A DNA stretch of 64,000 nucleotides from assembly GCA_963920765.1 (NCBI GenBank), contig OY987245.1, forward strand, positions 8,324,727 to 8,388,726. Direction: 5' to 3'. The translations under genes and the position numbers were made by a program. The notes under the pieces are model-generated. The model did not search any database, was not told where the DNA came from, and worked only from the letters and a program-made list of their open reading frames with translations. This document shows positions 22,897 to 35,486 of this stretch, in pieces (the stretch's first letter is position 1; each line of letters opens with the position of its first letter). The DNA comes from Ulota crispa. Lineage: Eukaryota; Streptophyta; Bryopsida; Orthotrichales; Orthotrichaceae.

Positions 22897-25838
22897 TTAA
22901 CACCTTATTTAGAAGGTCATTTCAAAAAAATTTGAAGCTTGTGTTCTTAAACAATATCATTTTTAACATCTCTTGATACATTTGGTGTTGAGTGATTGAT
23001 ATCCACTTCACTCAAAACTTTAAATATTGGAATAAATATATGAACCTATATACTAAAGTAACAAAATGTAATAGATATTGCTTTAAAAGTATTGAGAGAT
23101 TTCAAAAAACCCAAGGGTATAAGCCTCTACGAAAAGTAAATTTTTATCACTCCCAAAACACCAAGATTGTCACATTGAACTGCTTGTCTACCGTGTCCAA
23201 TTGAGCTCATGTCTGTCCAATGTGATTTTATTTTATTTTAATTTGGAGAAAGGCAAACATGGACTTAACTTTGTACACTCTGGCTAGCAAGAGGCAAATG
23301 CTGGGCACCTATGTAGGATGCATGGGCACTGACATTCATGATTGATGTAAATTTTTTAACTTTTAAATTTTAGTTTTTTGGTGGGGCATACACACCCATG
23401 ATCAAGGCGCAAATGCAAGCAGTTAGGGCACAAGTGCTCTAGGACAAGGCGGGGCATTTTACTTTTTTACTTTTTCTAGATTTCTAAGCAAAGTTAAATC
23501 TCTGGACATGTTGCATGAGGAAACTAGATTACTAGCTTCATTTTGTAACTCAAACCAAAAATATTTCTTAAAATTTCTTAGTTAAAGGTTGAATTGTTTC
23601 TTCAAATACTTAAATAAATTTTAAATATTGCTCCTATACCTATGAATGTTTTTTCACTTACTAAAAAACAAACTAATATGAACAATTGCACTATGACACA
23701 AAACCACCATCGGTTCCTATGCCTTAATCCTTGAGCACCCAGCTAAAATTCTTGTTTTTCCAGGTCTAGTAGACCTTGGGTCAGTAAAGAGGGCATGGAT
23801 TTTTGATAATCAACATCCATGCGGATGGACCTTAGGAAATTGTGGATAGCTTGGTGTTGGACCCCCTTCAGAAGTCTGAGGCAATTTCACCGTACCTTTC
23901 ACCAATTTATAATGGTCAATGCCTTGTTGACATAAGAAATTTTCGACAAAATTGTGGGCCTCTTCTTGTGCCAACCTCTGATTTTGGCATCAGACAGTGG
24001 AAATTTGTTTTGAAATTTGGAGGCATGGTTTGAAGGTGAGATACCTGGCTACCCACCAATTTTCAAGTTCTTCCAAGCAGATTGAGAGTATGAAACCTAA
24101 TCTAGAAAAGCAAGACCTTGACAGTGCTCACCGAGACATGATATCAGTTGGAATGCCATGGAGGCCTCTTGGCCAATGGTAAGGCACAAGGACCTTCCAC
24201 GTCAGTTTTGGGTTTAGCTCAGATTTGAAAAGCACAATGCAAGTGGGAAGAGCAAAGCCGCTTGGGAGTTATGCAATCGGCACTAGAAGGTGGAGCTGGT
24301 CATTCATAAAACCAGAATGGCATCTTGAACAACTTTTCTTCAATCCATGGGCTGTTGTCACATGTCTTGCACCCATCACAAACTGGGTCCCCACTACCCT
24401 TGGTAGTACCCTAGGCACGTGTACCCCTAGAACAAAAATTGCCCCAATACGCCTAAATCTGACCCTGTACCACCATAAATTACATTTGGAGAGGCAATAT
24501 AATTACTCTTAGGACACTTAGGGGTTGAGTAGATTTCATTGTTGGCAATTAGTTGATAGGGCTTGTTTATGATATATGTACACCTAACTTTAACCCATAA
24601 AAATACTTTACAAAAAGTTTTTTACTAAAATGAAAATAAAATCCAAGCTTGTTCTTAGATTTTACTCTTTGCTATCTTAGATCGCATGTACACTGATCTT
24701 GACGTGTCATCATACTTGTTCTTTTTTGAAGTACCAGATTTGGTTCTAATACTCAATCACAATAGGTAGTGGCTCAGTAATAATGCCTTGAGAGCTGGTT
24801 ACTACTACTGCCGGCTAATTAGCTTTGCAAAATTTATGTTAACCACTAGCCTTACTGCCCGTGTCAATTGATTGGAATTTTTTTCAAAAAATTCAGCTTA
24901 CCACCTCTTTCTCTCCGATGTGCCTTATACTGAACTACACTCAGCTCATACAAAGCAGAGCTCTGCTCTAGCAATACACAAATTTTTCATAGTCAAGCCT
25001 TGCATTAGCAATTCTAAGAGAAAGGAATGTAGTGCTATGTATTCTTGAGAACACTCCGTATGCGAATGTTGCTACGGCTACTCTGTCACTCACATCGTGT
25101 CCGTCCTTACAAGCTCAGAGCTTTGATTCAGACTCACATATTACAATGACTGCAACCCAACCTAGCGCTACTCAAGTTTTTCTTTTTGATTTTTAATGAG
25201 GTGGATTTCTAGTGTGTTTGCTTTGTTTATATTTTTCTTTGCAAAAGCAATAACTCGTATTGGGCCTTAAACACCTAATGTAGCCTCATTAACTTAATAT
25301 TGACTTGTGTTGTTTTTGGGATGGACACAAGTGAGGCCCAATTCTTCCTGAAGATTATGGCAATTCTAGCATCTCATTATTTTCCTAAACCTCTCTTTGT
25401 TTCTATAACTTTGATTTAAAAATTTATGAGTTTTAAATAATATGAAGTTATTTTTGTGATATTTTTTTTGAATCTATGAGCATTCACCTTGAACTATGAT
25501 TGTATGTCACTTCTACCAATCTAATAACTGGTCCTTGAGTGCAATTCTCTCATTGATAATTTCAGATTTTTTATGGAGCAGTAGATTTTGTATCATTTTT
25601 TCTTGCCTTGCAAAGAAATCTCTTCACTAGGGTGGACTCCTCGTGTACTTTAAACAAGACACATACACTATACAAGCACTCACTTTGAACTTAAAAGGAT
25701 TAAGACTTGTTTTGACTTAACATGATTAGGTTTCTTGACTTATTTTTAACAAAACTATGCAAGATCCTAAAATTAATCTTTGTAAGCTTATATTTGAACA
25801 AATAAGTGCCCAAGCTCTTGGGGTGTTCCAAAAAAGCA
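22897..25838. other. Gene-free AT-rich repeat debris
   Basis: Diverged copies of words such as GGCGCAAATGCAAGC near 23410 link this stretch to the array at 25839. Open frames at 23842-24512 are short, overlapping in different frames and match nothing I recognise. I see no gene or intact element. Confidence 0.5.
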
Positions 25839-26190
25839 TTTTGAGCACGGATGCAGGGGCACAAACATTGCAGCCAGGCGCAGATGCTGGGGCAAGGCGC
25901 AAATTGTAGCAAGGAAGGTTGTAAATGCAAAAAACCTAGGGTATTATATTACATTTTATTTTTTGAGCATAGATGCAAGGGCGTGGATGCATGCCAAGGT
26001 CAAGTGCAGACACCAAAAACCAAAATGCAATCTATTTATTTCTTTTCTTTTAATTTTGTTTTTGTTTTTAATGAGCACAAACGCTGTGGTGCAAACGCTG
26101 GGGCACGAACGCAAGGGTCATGTGTAGACAATAGCAATACAGGGTGCGGGTGCAAAAAAACCAATTAACAATTATTTTATTTTATTTTGT
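25839..26190. repeat. Three degenerate tandem units of about 115 bp
   Basis: Units begin near 25839, 25959 and 26067. Each has a GAGCAC/GAGCATA start, a run of GATGCAGGGGC / GATGCAAGGGC / GCAAACGCTGGGGCA words, a GTGCAGAC or TGTAGAC word, ATGCAAAA, then a T-rich tail. Related single units lie near 23370-23470 and 26540-26720. The origin is unknown. Confidence 0.6.
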
Positions 26191-29100
26191 TGAACAAGGA
26201 CACCATGGTTTTTACTTTGGGCAAGTTTTGGCTATCGGACAACACAAGCAGATGCATGAAAAAGATAGCATGGATGGACATGTCTACCCTCTTGTGTTTT
26301 TAGAACATTTTTAGGGTTTTTGACCTAAAAATGAAAGAATCAAATTTTCATTTTTCATTTTTATTATGTGATATGGCTTTGAATCCACGTTCTGGCTTCA
26401 TGTTGGCACCAATGAGTGTCACCAGCATGTACAAAGTAAATTTTTTTTAATCATTTTATACCATTTTTTAAAATCAACTATGAGTTGACTTCAGTAGGTA
26501 GACCACGACTTCAATTGGACACTTTAGGCATACAAACAAGCAGACATATGGGTGGCCCAATGTGACAACCATGAGGGCCACATGGGCGTAGCAGTAGCGG
26601 GGCAAGGCATGAATAGCAGCGGAACAAGCACGGGCAACAATTAGGTAGGGCGTGTATGCAAAAAAACAAGAGGCTAAGTTTTTTTTTATTAATTGTAAAT
26701 TTTTTGAGGCGCTAATGCAACCTTGCATTGGCACCCTCCACATGTATCGTTGCCGGTAGCATGAAGAACAAAGTCACTAGATCACCTACCATTTCAAAAA
26801 ACACTGGTAAAACAAGGTAAATTCAATCTTACTTTTTTGTGTCAAAAACTCTAAAAAATAAGAGCAGACATGTATGCCTGTCCATTTGGTTCAATTCATT
26901 CTTGTGCCTATATTGTCCAATAGTCAAAACTTGCCCAAAGCAACAACCCTACAAAATATGTATCATCTTAAATAAGCATTATAACAAATTCAATCTATAT
27001 GTTGCATCCACCAAAAAAAATTGACAAAAATCTTCGCGGAAAAAAAAATAATCAATGTATCGCTTTACATGTATTAGAGATACTCATGTTTTCAAAATAA
27101 AATCTAAGGACACCTTCGATTTTAGTGATGGGCTTCATTAGACCTCCTTCATCTATAGAAGGATTTACTTGTACCCTTGACCGTAAAACCTTCCAAATAC
27201 AAGTGTTCCAAATTCTCAAGAGAATATGACACTATAGTGTTTAAAATTTAATCATGTATGAAGAGGTAGAGTCTTTCCTTATTGTATTTTGTAAAAGTAA
27301 ATTATGTTAACTTTTGTGTAAACAATGCGAGTTTTTCCAAAAATTCCAAAATGACTATCTACCAATAATAATGGCTATCATAATAAGAATTCTAAACACC
27401 ACATTTTTAGAGAAACACCACATTTTTAGAGATAAAGTTAAAAACACTAACCTTCCATTGAAAAGTAAAGAGTATTGTAGGTGAAAAGTAAAGAGTATTG
27501 TAGGTGGAAAGTGAAAGTGAATGTCTATTTTTGCAATTCTACTTTTAGGGTCCTATTTTTGGAATAGAGTTTCCAATTTTTTATTATTCTAATTTTGGAA
27601 AGGCCTTACTATTTTTTACTTTTCTCCTTATGAAAAAAATCTCTCTCTCTTCATTTTTACCTTTCAAAAATAACTCTACTCTTGAACATTTCAGATTTTC
27701 ATACTTTCAATGTAGACATTATTTTGTCCTTTTGAGAGTAAAGGTGTAGTTTTTTTAATCTTTAATACACGTGAATCATATTTTTTGTATTATATTCCTA
27801 GGACTATATTAGAAATTGTAACTACAATGCAAGCAAAATATTTCCATTAACTAACCGTAGATAAAAATAAAACAAAATTATATCAAATATCTTTAGACCT
27901 TATGTTTTCCTTTTACAAAAGCAGAAGTTACGTCAATAAAAATATATACTTAGTGATACTAGAACTACTCAGTGCAAAAGTAGAACAAAATTCCTTCTAA
28001 TTTAGAAGTATACACACTTGTATTAAAAATGCTTTAGTTACCAAAATGGGAAAATCTAAGGCAAAATAATGTATGGACTAAAATACTCACCATATTGGCT
28101 TTTAGTATTTGATTTTTTGAAACTTAATTTTTCAAACAACTAATTACTTGGAAACAATATAGTTGAACACTTTCATTATAATTCTTGACAATCTTGGCAA
28201 ATGCAATGTAATTTGTATTTCTTTATAAGTCTTGGCCTTGGTGAACTAGGGGTCTCACTATTTCTTTTTATTTTAAAACTTAGTAGAAGTTCCAACCGAA
28301 ATTCAATAAATTTAAACACAACAAAAAAAAAGCTAGACCACTTTAAGTGTCTTTGCCACCCATACCATCTAAGAGTCCAACCCACTCAAACAAAAGAAAC
28401 TTGGAAGGAAATCATAGCCTCCTCCACCTACACCAAGATCCCTAGGCTCCACTCCCACAAGGGGCAATTTACACTAGATCCCATATCTAATTTGTGCAAG
28501 TCCCACCTCATTGCTATATTCAAATTTCCTTTAGTTGTTAAGGGCAAAAAGGAGTACTAAAGAAAGTTATGAATATCTAATGTAAAAAAATTGGTGGGAC
28601 TTGGGTTAAAAATAGGGTATAGAAAAATGGCCAACCCAAATGTTGAGTGAAATCCCACCTTCTTGGCATCAAAATGTTCAAAAAATGCTGCCATGTAAAC
28701 AAAATGCAATAAATTAGGACATTGGACTTGGAACAGAGTGTGAAATGTCAAGTCCCAACTTTTGACTCTCTATCAACTGGATGTGTACGCTTTAGTGGGA
28801 CATGGGATATAGTGTGAACCGCCCCTATGATGCGACACAAAAAAACAATTTGATGATGTTCTATTGTTCCATTTTTCCCTTTCTGGGGTGCAACATTGCA
28901 ATGAGATAGGGGAGGACCTCTTTTAAAAAGGCCATTTTCACATTTTTATAAAAAAACTCCATTTATTTCCTTCCTTCAAAAAGTTTCAAAAAATCAGAGT
29001 TTGAAAGCTAATTTTGTTTTGCCGTGCTGATTTCCAATATGTTTCAAAATAAATAAACGCTAAAACTTATTGAGAGAAAACCTGTAAAATGGAAAACTTA

Positions 29101-30063
29101 ATAGGCTTTGAAATTATCCTATATATTGAGAAGAATGACTTGATATTAACCCTTAAATGACCATAGGACATAGTATATATGCTATTGTATAATTGACATT
29201 TGCTACCAACAAGAAATTGTAATTTAAGATCTCAAATAGCTCACTAGAATCACATTGTTCTATTCTCCAACTTCTTTGTTGCTCTAAAATGTTTTGCATA
29301 AATCTCCCCATGGACAACACACTTCTTTGCATCTTTTGTATAGGTCTCACATGAGTTTTGATAGTTGAACTATTATTTTTGAACTTTACATAGTCTAGCT
29401 TTATTTAAATGTTGCATACACGTGCAAATGTTCTAGTTCTATTTTTGATTTTAGCAAAAAAAATTACCAACATTACATCATTATCCCATGCAAATAATAA
29501 TCCATGGTAAACACTATAGCTGATATAGTATAGCTTGCTAGTATTTGATTGTTTTATGTGAAGAGTGTGACGCTCTACAAAACAATGTAGTTGTAACTAC
29601 TTATTGTACCAAAGACATTTTAATTATTTAGGGATATTGATCATATCCTCTATAACATGAAAGAAATTTTCCAAATGCAAAAAAAATCAGTGCAAGTTAA
29701 AAATGTTGCTATATATGCATTTGTGGCCCATAGTAATTGAGAATCCATAACAATCACATTTTTTCTTTATATAGAGGTTGTTTCATATTAAAAAAAAATC
29801 AAGTGTAATTTTTAATTTTTATTTTGTTCCTCAAAATTTGACACCATAATTGCATTCAAGTGTTATTGAAATTGTCTTGCAATGAATACCGAAATGAAAA
29901 AAATATATAAAAGCAATGTCATATTTGTATCTAAATCATTTTAAATTAGTGAAGTGCTCGGTGAAGTGCTAAAACAACATTTGGAGGTTTCAATGGTTAG
30001 AGCTTTTATACCAGAAACGTGTGTGATCAGGCACAAGACTTTATAGCAATAAAGAAATATTTG
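26191..30063. other. Gene-free AT-rich DNA
   Basis: Short open frames only. Local tandem duplications are seen at about 27396-27436 (AACACCACATTTTTAGAGA twice) and 27457-27505 (GAAAAGTAAAGAGTATTGTA twice). A segment around 29148-29250 resembles, in inverted orientation, 58015-58135 (TTGCTACCAACA / TGTTGGTAGCAA with flanking similarity). No gene is recognised. Confidence 0.5.
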
Positions 30064-30220
30064 GATTAGAAGAAAAACATGTAATAAACGATTAGATCAC
30101 AACAATTGCACAACAATTATACAACTATAATTGAGTAATTTTGTAGTTGTTGCATATTTATTATATAGTTGTTGTGATGTTGTTGTAATTTAGTTATTTA
30201 TTGCTGTTTTTCTTTTAGTG
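30064..30220. mobile_element. CACTA-type mini-element, copy 2
   Basis: 157-bp hairpin. The right end, on the minus strand, reads CACTAAAAGAAAAACAGC; the left end is GATTAGAAGAAAAACATG. TTG flanks both sides (30061-30063 and 30221-30223). The arms share CACAACAA and GTTGTTGTG words. The terminal CAC of the left end has mutated. Confidence 0.65.
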
Positions 30221-32036
30221 TTGTTGGAGACTAGAATTGTACAATATGGTTCATATTTTAAACCTCAAAGCAATCATGTGTGGTCATAATTATGCATGTT
30301 CAAGATTTAATTAAAATTTTACATACCTTGCTTGCAGTAGCAAGTTGAATGCATGTTAAATCTATTTGGGGTCACGCCCTCAAACCAGCCATTGGTGGTT
30401 TCATTAATAGTGAAAATGTGTGAAATATGGTGGAAGGCTATCATAACATTTAGTAGGGCTACCAGGCTTTACCCTCCCTTCAAATGAAATGGTGTGGAAT
30501 ATTCCACGCCCATCTTTAGCTATGGGGACACTTGGTTGAATTTGTCAAAGAGTTATGAAAAAGAGGCTCAATTTAGTGCACATATGTCAATGTGGGATCA
30601 GCCATGTCAAAAAAATAAAATAAAAATAAAATAAAATAAAAAACTTTTTTCTATTTTGTTAGGATGAAGTTTGTGGATGATACCTGAAGAGAGGGAAAGG
30701 CAGTCTCTCTTCAAGCTACTGAATGTTATGGTAGTGAAACACTTCACCCCTTAATATACAAAAGAAAAGGCAACCATTCCATTCCCCATTGAAGACTCTC
30801 TCTAACTTTGTAATTTTGCCTTTCTTACAACAGCAAGCATATAAGTTTTATCTAACAATTTTTTTTCTTACCTATAGTGTGTGACGAAAAGTGGACACCA
30901 TCAAGTTTTGTTGAACACATTTCCTCATATACCGTAGGTGAGGAATAATAAGCAATAAGTACATGTCATTGAGCTATATTATCACTTGATAAACACAAAA
31001 TCTTTCTTGATAAAATTTGTGTAAAAACGGTTTCTCTATACTAACTTTATAACCCCTACTAGAAATGTGTTGTTAGATTCACATCTCAATGCTAATGCAA
31101 TGCATTTATAGCATTGTGCAAATGCAGCTTTAAACTAAGTTTAATTACTGACTGGCCATTACACTACCCGGATGTTTAGACTTTGTTCTAAACAAGTCAA
31201 AAGTCCAAGCTTTTAAAATTCTTATATACTCTATCGAACTGAAATCATAGGATCTTCAACGAAGTGTATCACAGATCTCATGAAAAATTAAACACAATAG
31301 TACCATGTATAAATTGAAAGATTTCAATATTTGGTCACAAGAAACTTGGAAATTTGAAAATGGCTTGAAGTCTTTCAATCTTAATTAGTATGTGGATTCT
31401 AAAATTACGCTTTACATTTAAAATTTTGGAAATAAACGAAATGTTATGTTTAGTCATAAACAACTCTTCTCATTTCAAATTCCACTTTGTAAAGTGGAAG
31501 AAAGTGTCCTAAACAACTAGTTCACAACAATTGCAAATGTCGTAAATGTGACTAAATGTGATTATACAATGATCCATTTATAATTATTTAGGATATTTGC
31601 AATCATTGTCAACTAGTTGTTTAGAACATGTTTTTCTTGTAATGATTCAATTTTTAAATGGAATGCAATACAATTAATTATCAATAGTGTGACATATCTA
31701 AGTTTATCTTTGAATTCTAAATATAACAAATTCGTGCAATGGATATCCTGACACAAAAATTTGAAAAACAAATATATTTAAAGTTTCATGCAAAATTATC
31801 CCATTGTTGCCAACAATAATTCATCCCAAAAAAACTAAATTTCTCAAAATTTTGTCAACTCCAAAGTATGGTGTTCCTAACATGTAATGGGATAGTAAAC
31901 ACTTGGTTAAGAGATTGGAAGCCCATTCGCTTCACTCCTAGTGATTGACTGTTCAATTGAGTGTTTTGAGTATTCAAAATATATGTGCAAATTTTACACC
32001 AAAATTTACATTTCATCGCAATTGAATCATTTGATA
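30221..32036. other. Gene-free spacer with one decayed hairpin
   Basis: AT-rich DNA without recognisable coding sequence. It contains the CACTA-like hairpin at 31493-31654 and short A/T homopolymers, including an AATAAAATAAAA-type run near 30610. Confidence 0.5.
31493..31654. mobile_element. Decayed CACTA-like mini-element, copy 3
   Basis: Arms around CTAAACAACTAGTT and AACTAGTTGTTTAGAACATG pair over 50 bp. The right end, on the minus strand, is CATTACAAGAAAAACATG, one change from the usual CACTACAAGAAAAA terminus. The left end is eroded and no target duplication is visible. Confidence 0.5.
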
Positions 32037-32396
32037 CTCCCTCTGTCCCAAAATGATCTTCCTCTTACACAAAATGTTATAAATTAAGCTCAAAAAAAAC
32101 CATTTTTTAAGAGTTTTTTGACCAATGAATAGAGTTTGATGTCCTCCCATTGTTTTAAAAATTTTGAGTTTCAAATTAGTTTTCAAAGTGTGGTTTCAAA
32201 GTGCTTGAAAATTGAATTTTTGATTCATTTTTGAAGAGCACCAATGGCCACTCACTTGATGGCATGGGATTGGATAGCATGCCCATACTTTTGAACTATG
32301 TGCAAGTGTCGCTAGCTCCCTTCCTACTCCAACAAGAAGATCATTTTGGGACACTAAATAAAGGTCAACATGAAGATCAATTTGGGACTAAGGGAG
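32037..32396. mobile_element. Stowaway-like MITE, third copy
   Basis: 360 bp, ends CTCCCTCTGTCCCAAAATGA and ATTTGGGACTAAGGGAG, flanked by TA (32035-32036, 32397-32398). The terminal sequence is the typical plant Stowaway form; the interior differs from the two intronic copies. A GAAGATCATTTTGGGACACT unit near the right end is partly duplicated. Confidence 0.8.
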
Positions 32397-32922
32397 TATT
32401 ATTTTTTGGTGATTTAGTCCAAAGTGGTTGCCCTACATATATAAACATTTGCAACATTGTTTGTTAATTCTTATTATTTCAATGTAATGTTTACACCATA
32501 ATGGCAATACACAAGTTATTTAAAATATTACTAGACTTTGGATAGTGCCATATTCCTTCAATCTAATTTGGGTGAATATTGTCTAATTAGTACAAAAATG
32601 TGGCATGCCTCCTCCCTTGTTCTTTAAGTAGAGTTTTGGTCACAACCTTTCACCACTTCTCATGTAACAACTTAATGGCGGAGCTTTTGTAATGCAACAT
32701 CCTTCACACACTTTAATTGAGCTAAGTGCTATAAAATTGCATTCAAATTTTGGCCACTTGAGGCACACTATTTGAGATAGTATTAAAATATTGTAACCCA
32801 AAATATATTAAATCAACCTAAATTAGTATGAACTTCTTTATTAATGTGCCTTGCAAAATTCACTTGTTTCTTTAGTTAGTACAAGTTAGCCTTGTTAGAG
32901 CATGGTGCAACAATGAAAATTA
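32397..32922. other. Spacer without recognisable features
   Basis: AT-rich, no long open frame, no clear repeat ends. Confidence 0.5.
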
Positions 32923-33246
32923 GGAAAATTTTGATGAATACCCTTGAAATGTGCGATACATGTATAGAAGTTGTTGGTTTTTCAGAAATTGCACAAAGAC
33001 CCTCAAACTATAATTCTTGATTGTTTGTTGTGTTGTACACATCACTTCCCTCATGACCAACGTTGAAGCAAGGAGTGGAACATAACAAGAAATAAGCAAG
33101 GTGTACACAAAGGGAGAAGGAAGTGGTGTGCACAACAAAACAAAACATATGAAAATTATGATCCAAGAATATTTGTGCAATTTTTGAAAAATCAGAGGCA
33201 TTTGTACAAAAATTGTAAATTTCAAGGGTATCCATCAAAATTTATC
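32923..33246. mobile_element. GGGAAAATTT-family fold-back MITE, copy 4
   Basis: 324 bp. Left end GGAAAATTTTGATGAATACC, right end close to its complement but decayed. Retains the family centre (TGTGCACAACAAAACAAAAC, TTGAAGCAAGGAGTGGAA). More diverged than the intronic copies. Confidence 0.7.
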
Positions 33247-33260
33247 TTGAAGTTTATAAG

Positions 33261-33491
33261 AAGGTAGGAGCATCCAATACCAATAGTATATATATAATAG
33301 CATCACTCTTTACACAAGGTGGTCATTTTGAAATCTAAATCTAAGTAGATCATAAATAACTTATTGTAATTTTAACAAAAATGATAAGCTGTCTATGCCT
33401 TACCTAGATTTAAGTTCTAAAATGATCACATTGTGTAGAGGATGACGCCATTTGTTAGGAATGCTATTGGTATTGGGTGCTCCTACCTTAC
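33261..33491. mobile_element. Fold-back MITE with AAGGTAGGAGCATCC ends
   Basis: Ends AGGTAGGAGCATCCAATACC and the complement of GGTATTGGGTGCTCCTACCT. The arms also share TCATTTTGAAATCTAAATCT/AGATTTAAGTTCTAAAATGA. The same inner arm occurs in 59690-59830, and the end type recalls 22658-22896, so these form a loose family. Confidence 0.65.
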
Positions 33492-33526
33492 TTGTATAGT
33501 ATTGGCATCAAATTGTATAAAAAAAA

Positions 33527-33825
33527 GGGAAACCTTCATGGATACCCCTAAAGTTTGCCATCATTTACATAGATACCCTTGGTTTTTCAGAATTTGCACA
33601 AATGCCCTTGGACCATTACTTGTAGGCATTTGTTATATTATGCATGCCACTTCTTTCTTCCTTGTGTGCACGATGCTTCTTTTCTATTTTGTTGCACTCC
33701 TTGTTTTAACATTGGTCAACAAATGCCTGAAAATTATGGTCCAAAGTTATATATGTAATTTCTAAAAAACTAAAGGCATCTATACAAATATTGCAAACTT
33801 CAAGGATATCCAGCAAAAAAATTCC
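33527..33825. mobile_element. GGGAAAATTT-family fold-back MITE, copy 5
   Basis: About 300 bp, left end GGGAAACCTTCATGGATACC, decayed right end. The flanking words TGTATAGTATTGGCATCAA recur before copy 6 and again after it, so copies 5 and 6 belong to a tandemly duplicated block. Confidence 0.7.
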
Positions 33826-33875
33826 TTGAAATTGAAATTAATTGTATAGTATTTGGCATCAAGCTATATTAAAAA

Positions 33876-34217
33876 ATATATACTCATGGATACCCCTAAA
33901 GTTTGCAATATGCAATATTTACATAGATACCCATACTTTTTCAAAAATTACACAACTATCCTTGGACCAAACATTTTAAGCATTTGTTTTGTTGTGCATG
34001 CCACTTCCCTACTTCCTTTGTGCGCACATCACTTCTTTTTTGTTTCATTACATTCCCTTTTTCAACATTGGTCATGAAGGAAGTACAAACATAACAACTA
34101 AATGCCTAAACATCGTGGTCCAAAATCATGGTCCAAACGTATTCTTGTAATTTCTGAAAAACTAAAGGCACCTATACAAGTATCGCAAACTTTAGGGATA
34201 TCCATCAAAATCTTCCC
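33876..34217. mobile_element. GGGAAAATTT-family fold-back MITE, copy 6
   Basis: About 340 bp. The left terminus is eroded (starts near CTCATGGATACCCCTAAAG); the right end is ATCCATCAAAATCTTCCCC. The centre retains GTTGTGCATGCCACTTCCCT. Part of the tandem block with copy 5. Confidence 0.7.
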
Positions 34218-34270
34218 CTAAAATCAAAATAACTTGTGTAGTATTTGGCATCTAGCTGTATTTAAAAAAA

Positions 34271-34780
34271 GAAATTACTACCGTGACACCCTAAATTGTT
34301 AACGGGACACCCCTTGTGAGCATGAAATTTGATTATTTAATGCTGATTTTTTATTTGGATCAATAGATTTGTTTCACTTTTATCATTCTAAGGCTATACT
34401 CAAAAAAAAAAGGTGTGCTTAAACTTGAAACTAAAAATACAGGACTTTTGAGTTACTTAAAACAAAAATACATCAAAAAATAGTATTGGCACTACATGGA
34501 AACCATGGTCAAATTGACAAAAAAATGTGACCTAATCTATAGTAATTGTAGATTAGGTCACATTTTTTTGTCAATTCAACCATGCTTTTCCCGTAGTGTG
34601 GTGCAATAATATTTCAACAAAAATTTGTATTTGTCATGTTTTCTTTCAAGGAGGTGATAATACCGTGATTGGATCAGAATGATGAACCACTTGAATAAAT
34701 CAAAAATAACAATAAATGACCAAATTTCATGCTCACGGGGTGTCCCATTAACAATTTAGGGTGTTGCTGTAATAATTCCC
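34271..34780. mobile_element. Probable hAT-like fold-back element carrying a nested CACTA mini-element
   Basis: Arms of about 90 bp start GAAATTACTACCGTGACACC (left) and, on the minus strand, GGGAATTATTACAGCAACAC (right), and share CCCTAAATTGTTAA and GTGAGCATGAAATTTG. An exact 8-bp repeat TAAAAAAA flanks it (34263-34270, 34781-34788), which suits hAT, although an A-rich site makes this weaker evidence. The middle is interrupted by the element at 34490-34598. Confidence 0.7.
34490..34598. mobile_element. CACTA-type mini-element, copy 4 (nested)
   Basis: 109 bp. Left end CACTACATGGAAACCATGGT, right end on the minus strand CACTACGGGAAAAGCATGGT, flanked by TGG on both sides (34487-34489, 34599-34601). 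The inner arms are an almost perfect hairpin (GTGACCTAATCTA). It inserted into the older fold-back element around it. Confidence 0.85.
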
Positions 34781-35486
34781 TAAAAAAACATCAAAAAAGT
34801 ATTAAGTGCCAATTTCAAAGTGCCATTGAGATTTTGAGAAGGACTTAAAGTAACTTTTACTTTTTGAGCCAAGGCACTGCACTGTATGTGTTTGCTCCGA
34901 CCTCCCTCTCCCCTCGTCAATCCGGCCTTCAAGTTGCTTGCCTCCGCCTCGCACTCTCGCACTGCGCACTTCCATCCCCGTCCCCCCTTGCAATTCTTCA
35001 ACCTCTTCCTTCTTCTACAATTCGCCTCAACCAATCCGTCCTCCCGATTCTTCCATTCTCGATACTCAGATCATCGCACAAGGGTCGTGCCGTTTTTTTT
35101 CCCTTTGACGAGGAGCTTGGGAGTGAGAGCGCTGACAGGATGTGGTCATGGCCCGCGGCGCGGGCTTAGCAGTAGTGTGAGGATCGTGGCGGCAGAGTTT
35201 GTGTTTAAATTTATAAGTCATGAGTGTGCAAGTCGCGGCGGCGTTGGTGCATTGTAGTGACGGTCTCGTGAGCATGGCTTGGGAATTTTTAAGAGCGTAT
35301 TGATAATAACCGAAGTTTGTGCAATTGCCGGAATTGTATTGTATTGTGTTGTGTTGTGAATGCTTGTCGTTTGGAGGTGAGCGGATTTGATGAACCTTTT
35401 TGTTGTGCTGCTAGCCGGATGAGGTGGTAGTAGTAGGGACGGGTAGTGGTGGCAAAAGGAATGTGTGGCTGCCTCGGAAGAGTTCA
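34781..35486 (+). promoter_or_regulatory. Upstream region and leader of the HDC1-like gene
   Basis: Switches from AT-rich to CT-rich (about 34890-35060) and then G-rich sequence, as expected for a plant promoter and leader. In the HDC1 frame a stop at 35412-35414 precedes the first ATG at 35487. Open frames seen here on both strands lack recognisable domains. Confidence 0.45.

Noticed and set aside
23842-24512. Three short frames that might be a transposon or gene remnant
   Set aside because: No recognisable motif, different frames, no splice-consistent joining.
25851-26168. Cys/Gly-rich 105-codon frame resembling a small secreted protein
   Set aside because: It follows the degenerate GCAAATGC repeat units, lacks a signal peptide, and its composition changes with each repeat.
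29999-30045. tRNA-like start (GGTTAGAGC word)
   Set aside because: No B-box, no acceptor stem pairing and no cloverleaf could be built.
33442-34077. Open frames with repeated M-D-T-P-K-V-C and H-A-T-S-like peptides
   Set aside because: They are translations of the GGGAAAATTT-family MITEs; similar peptides arise at 17354, 45344 and 50299 for the same reason.
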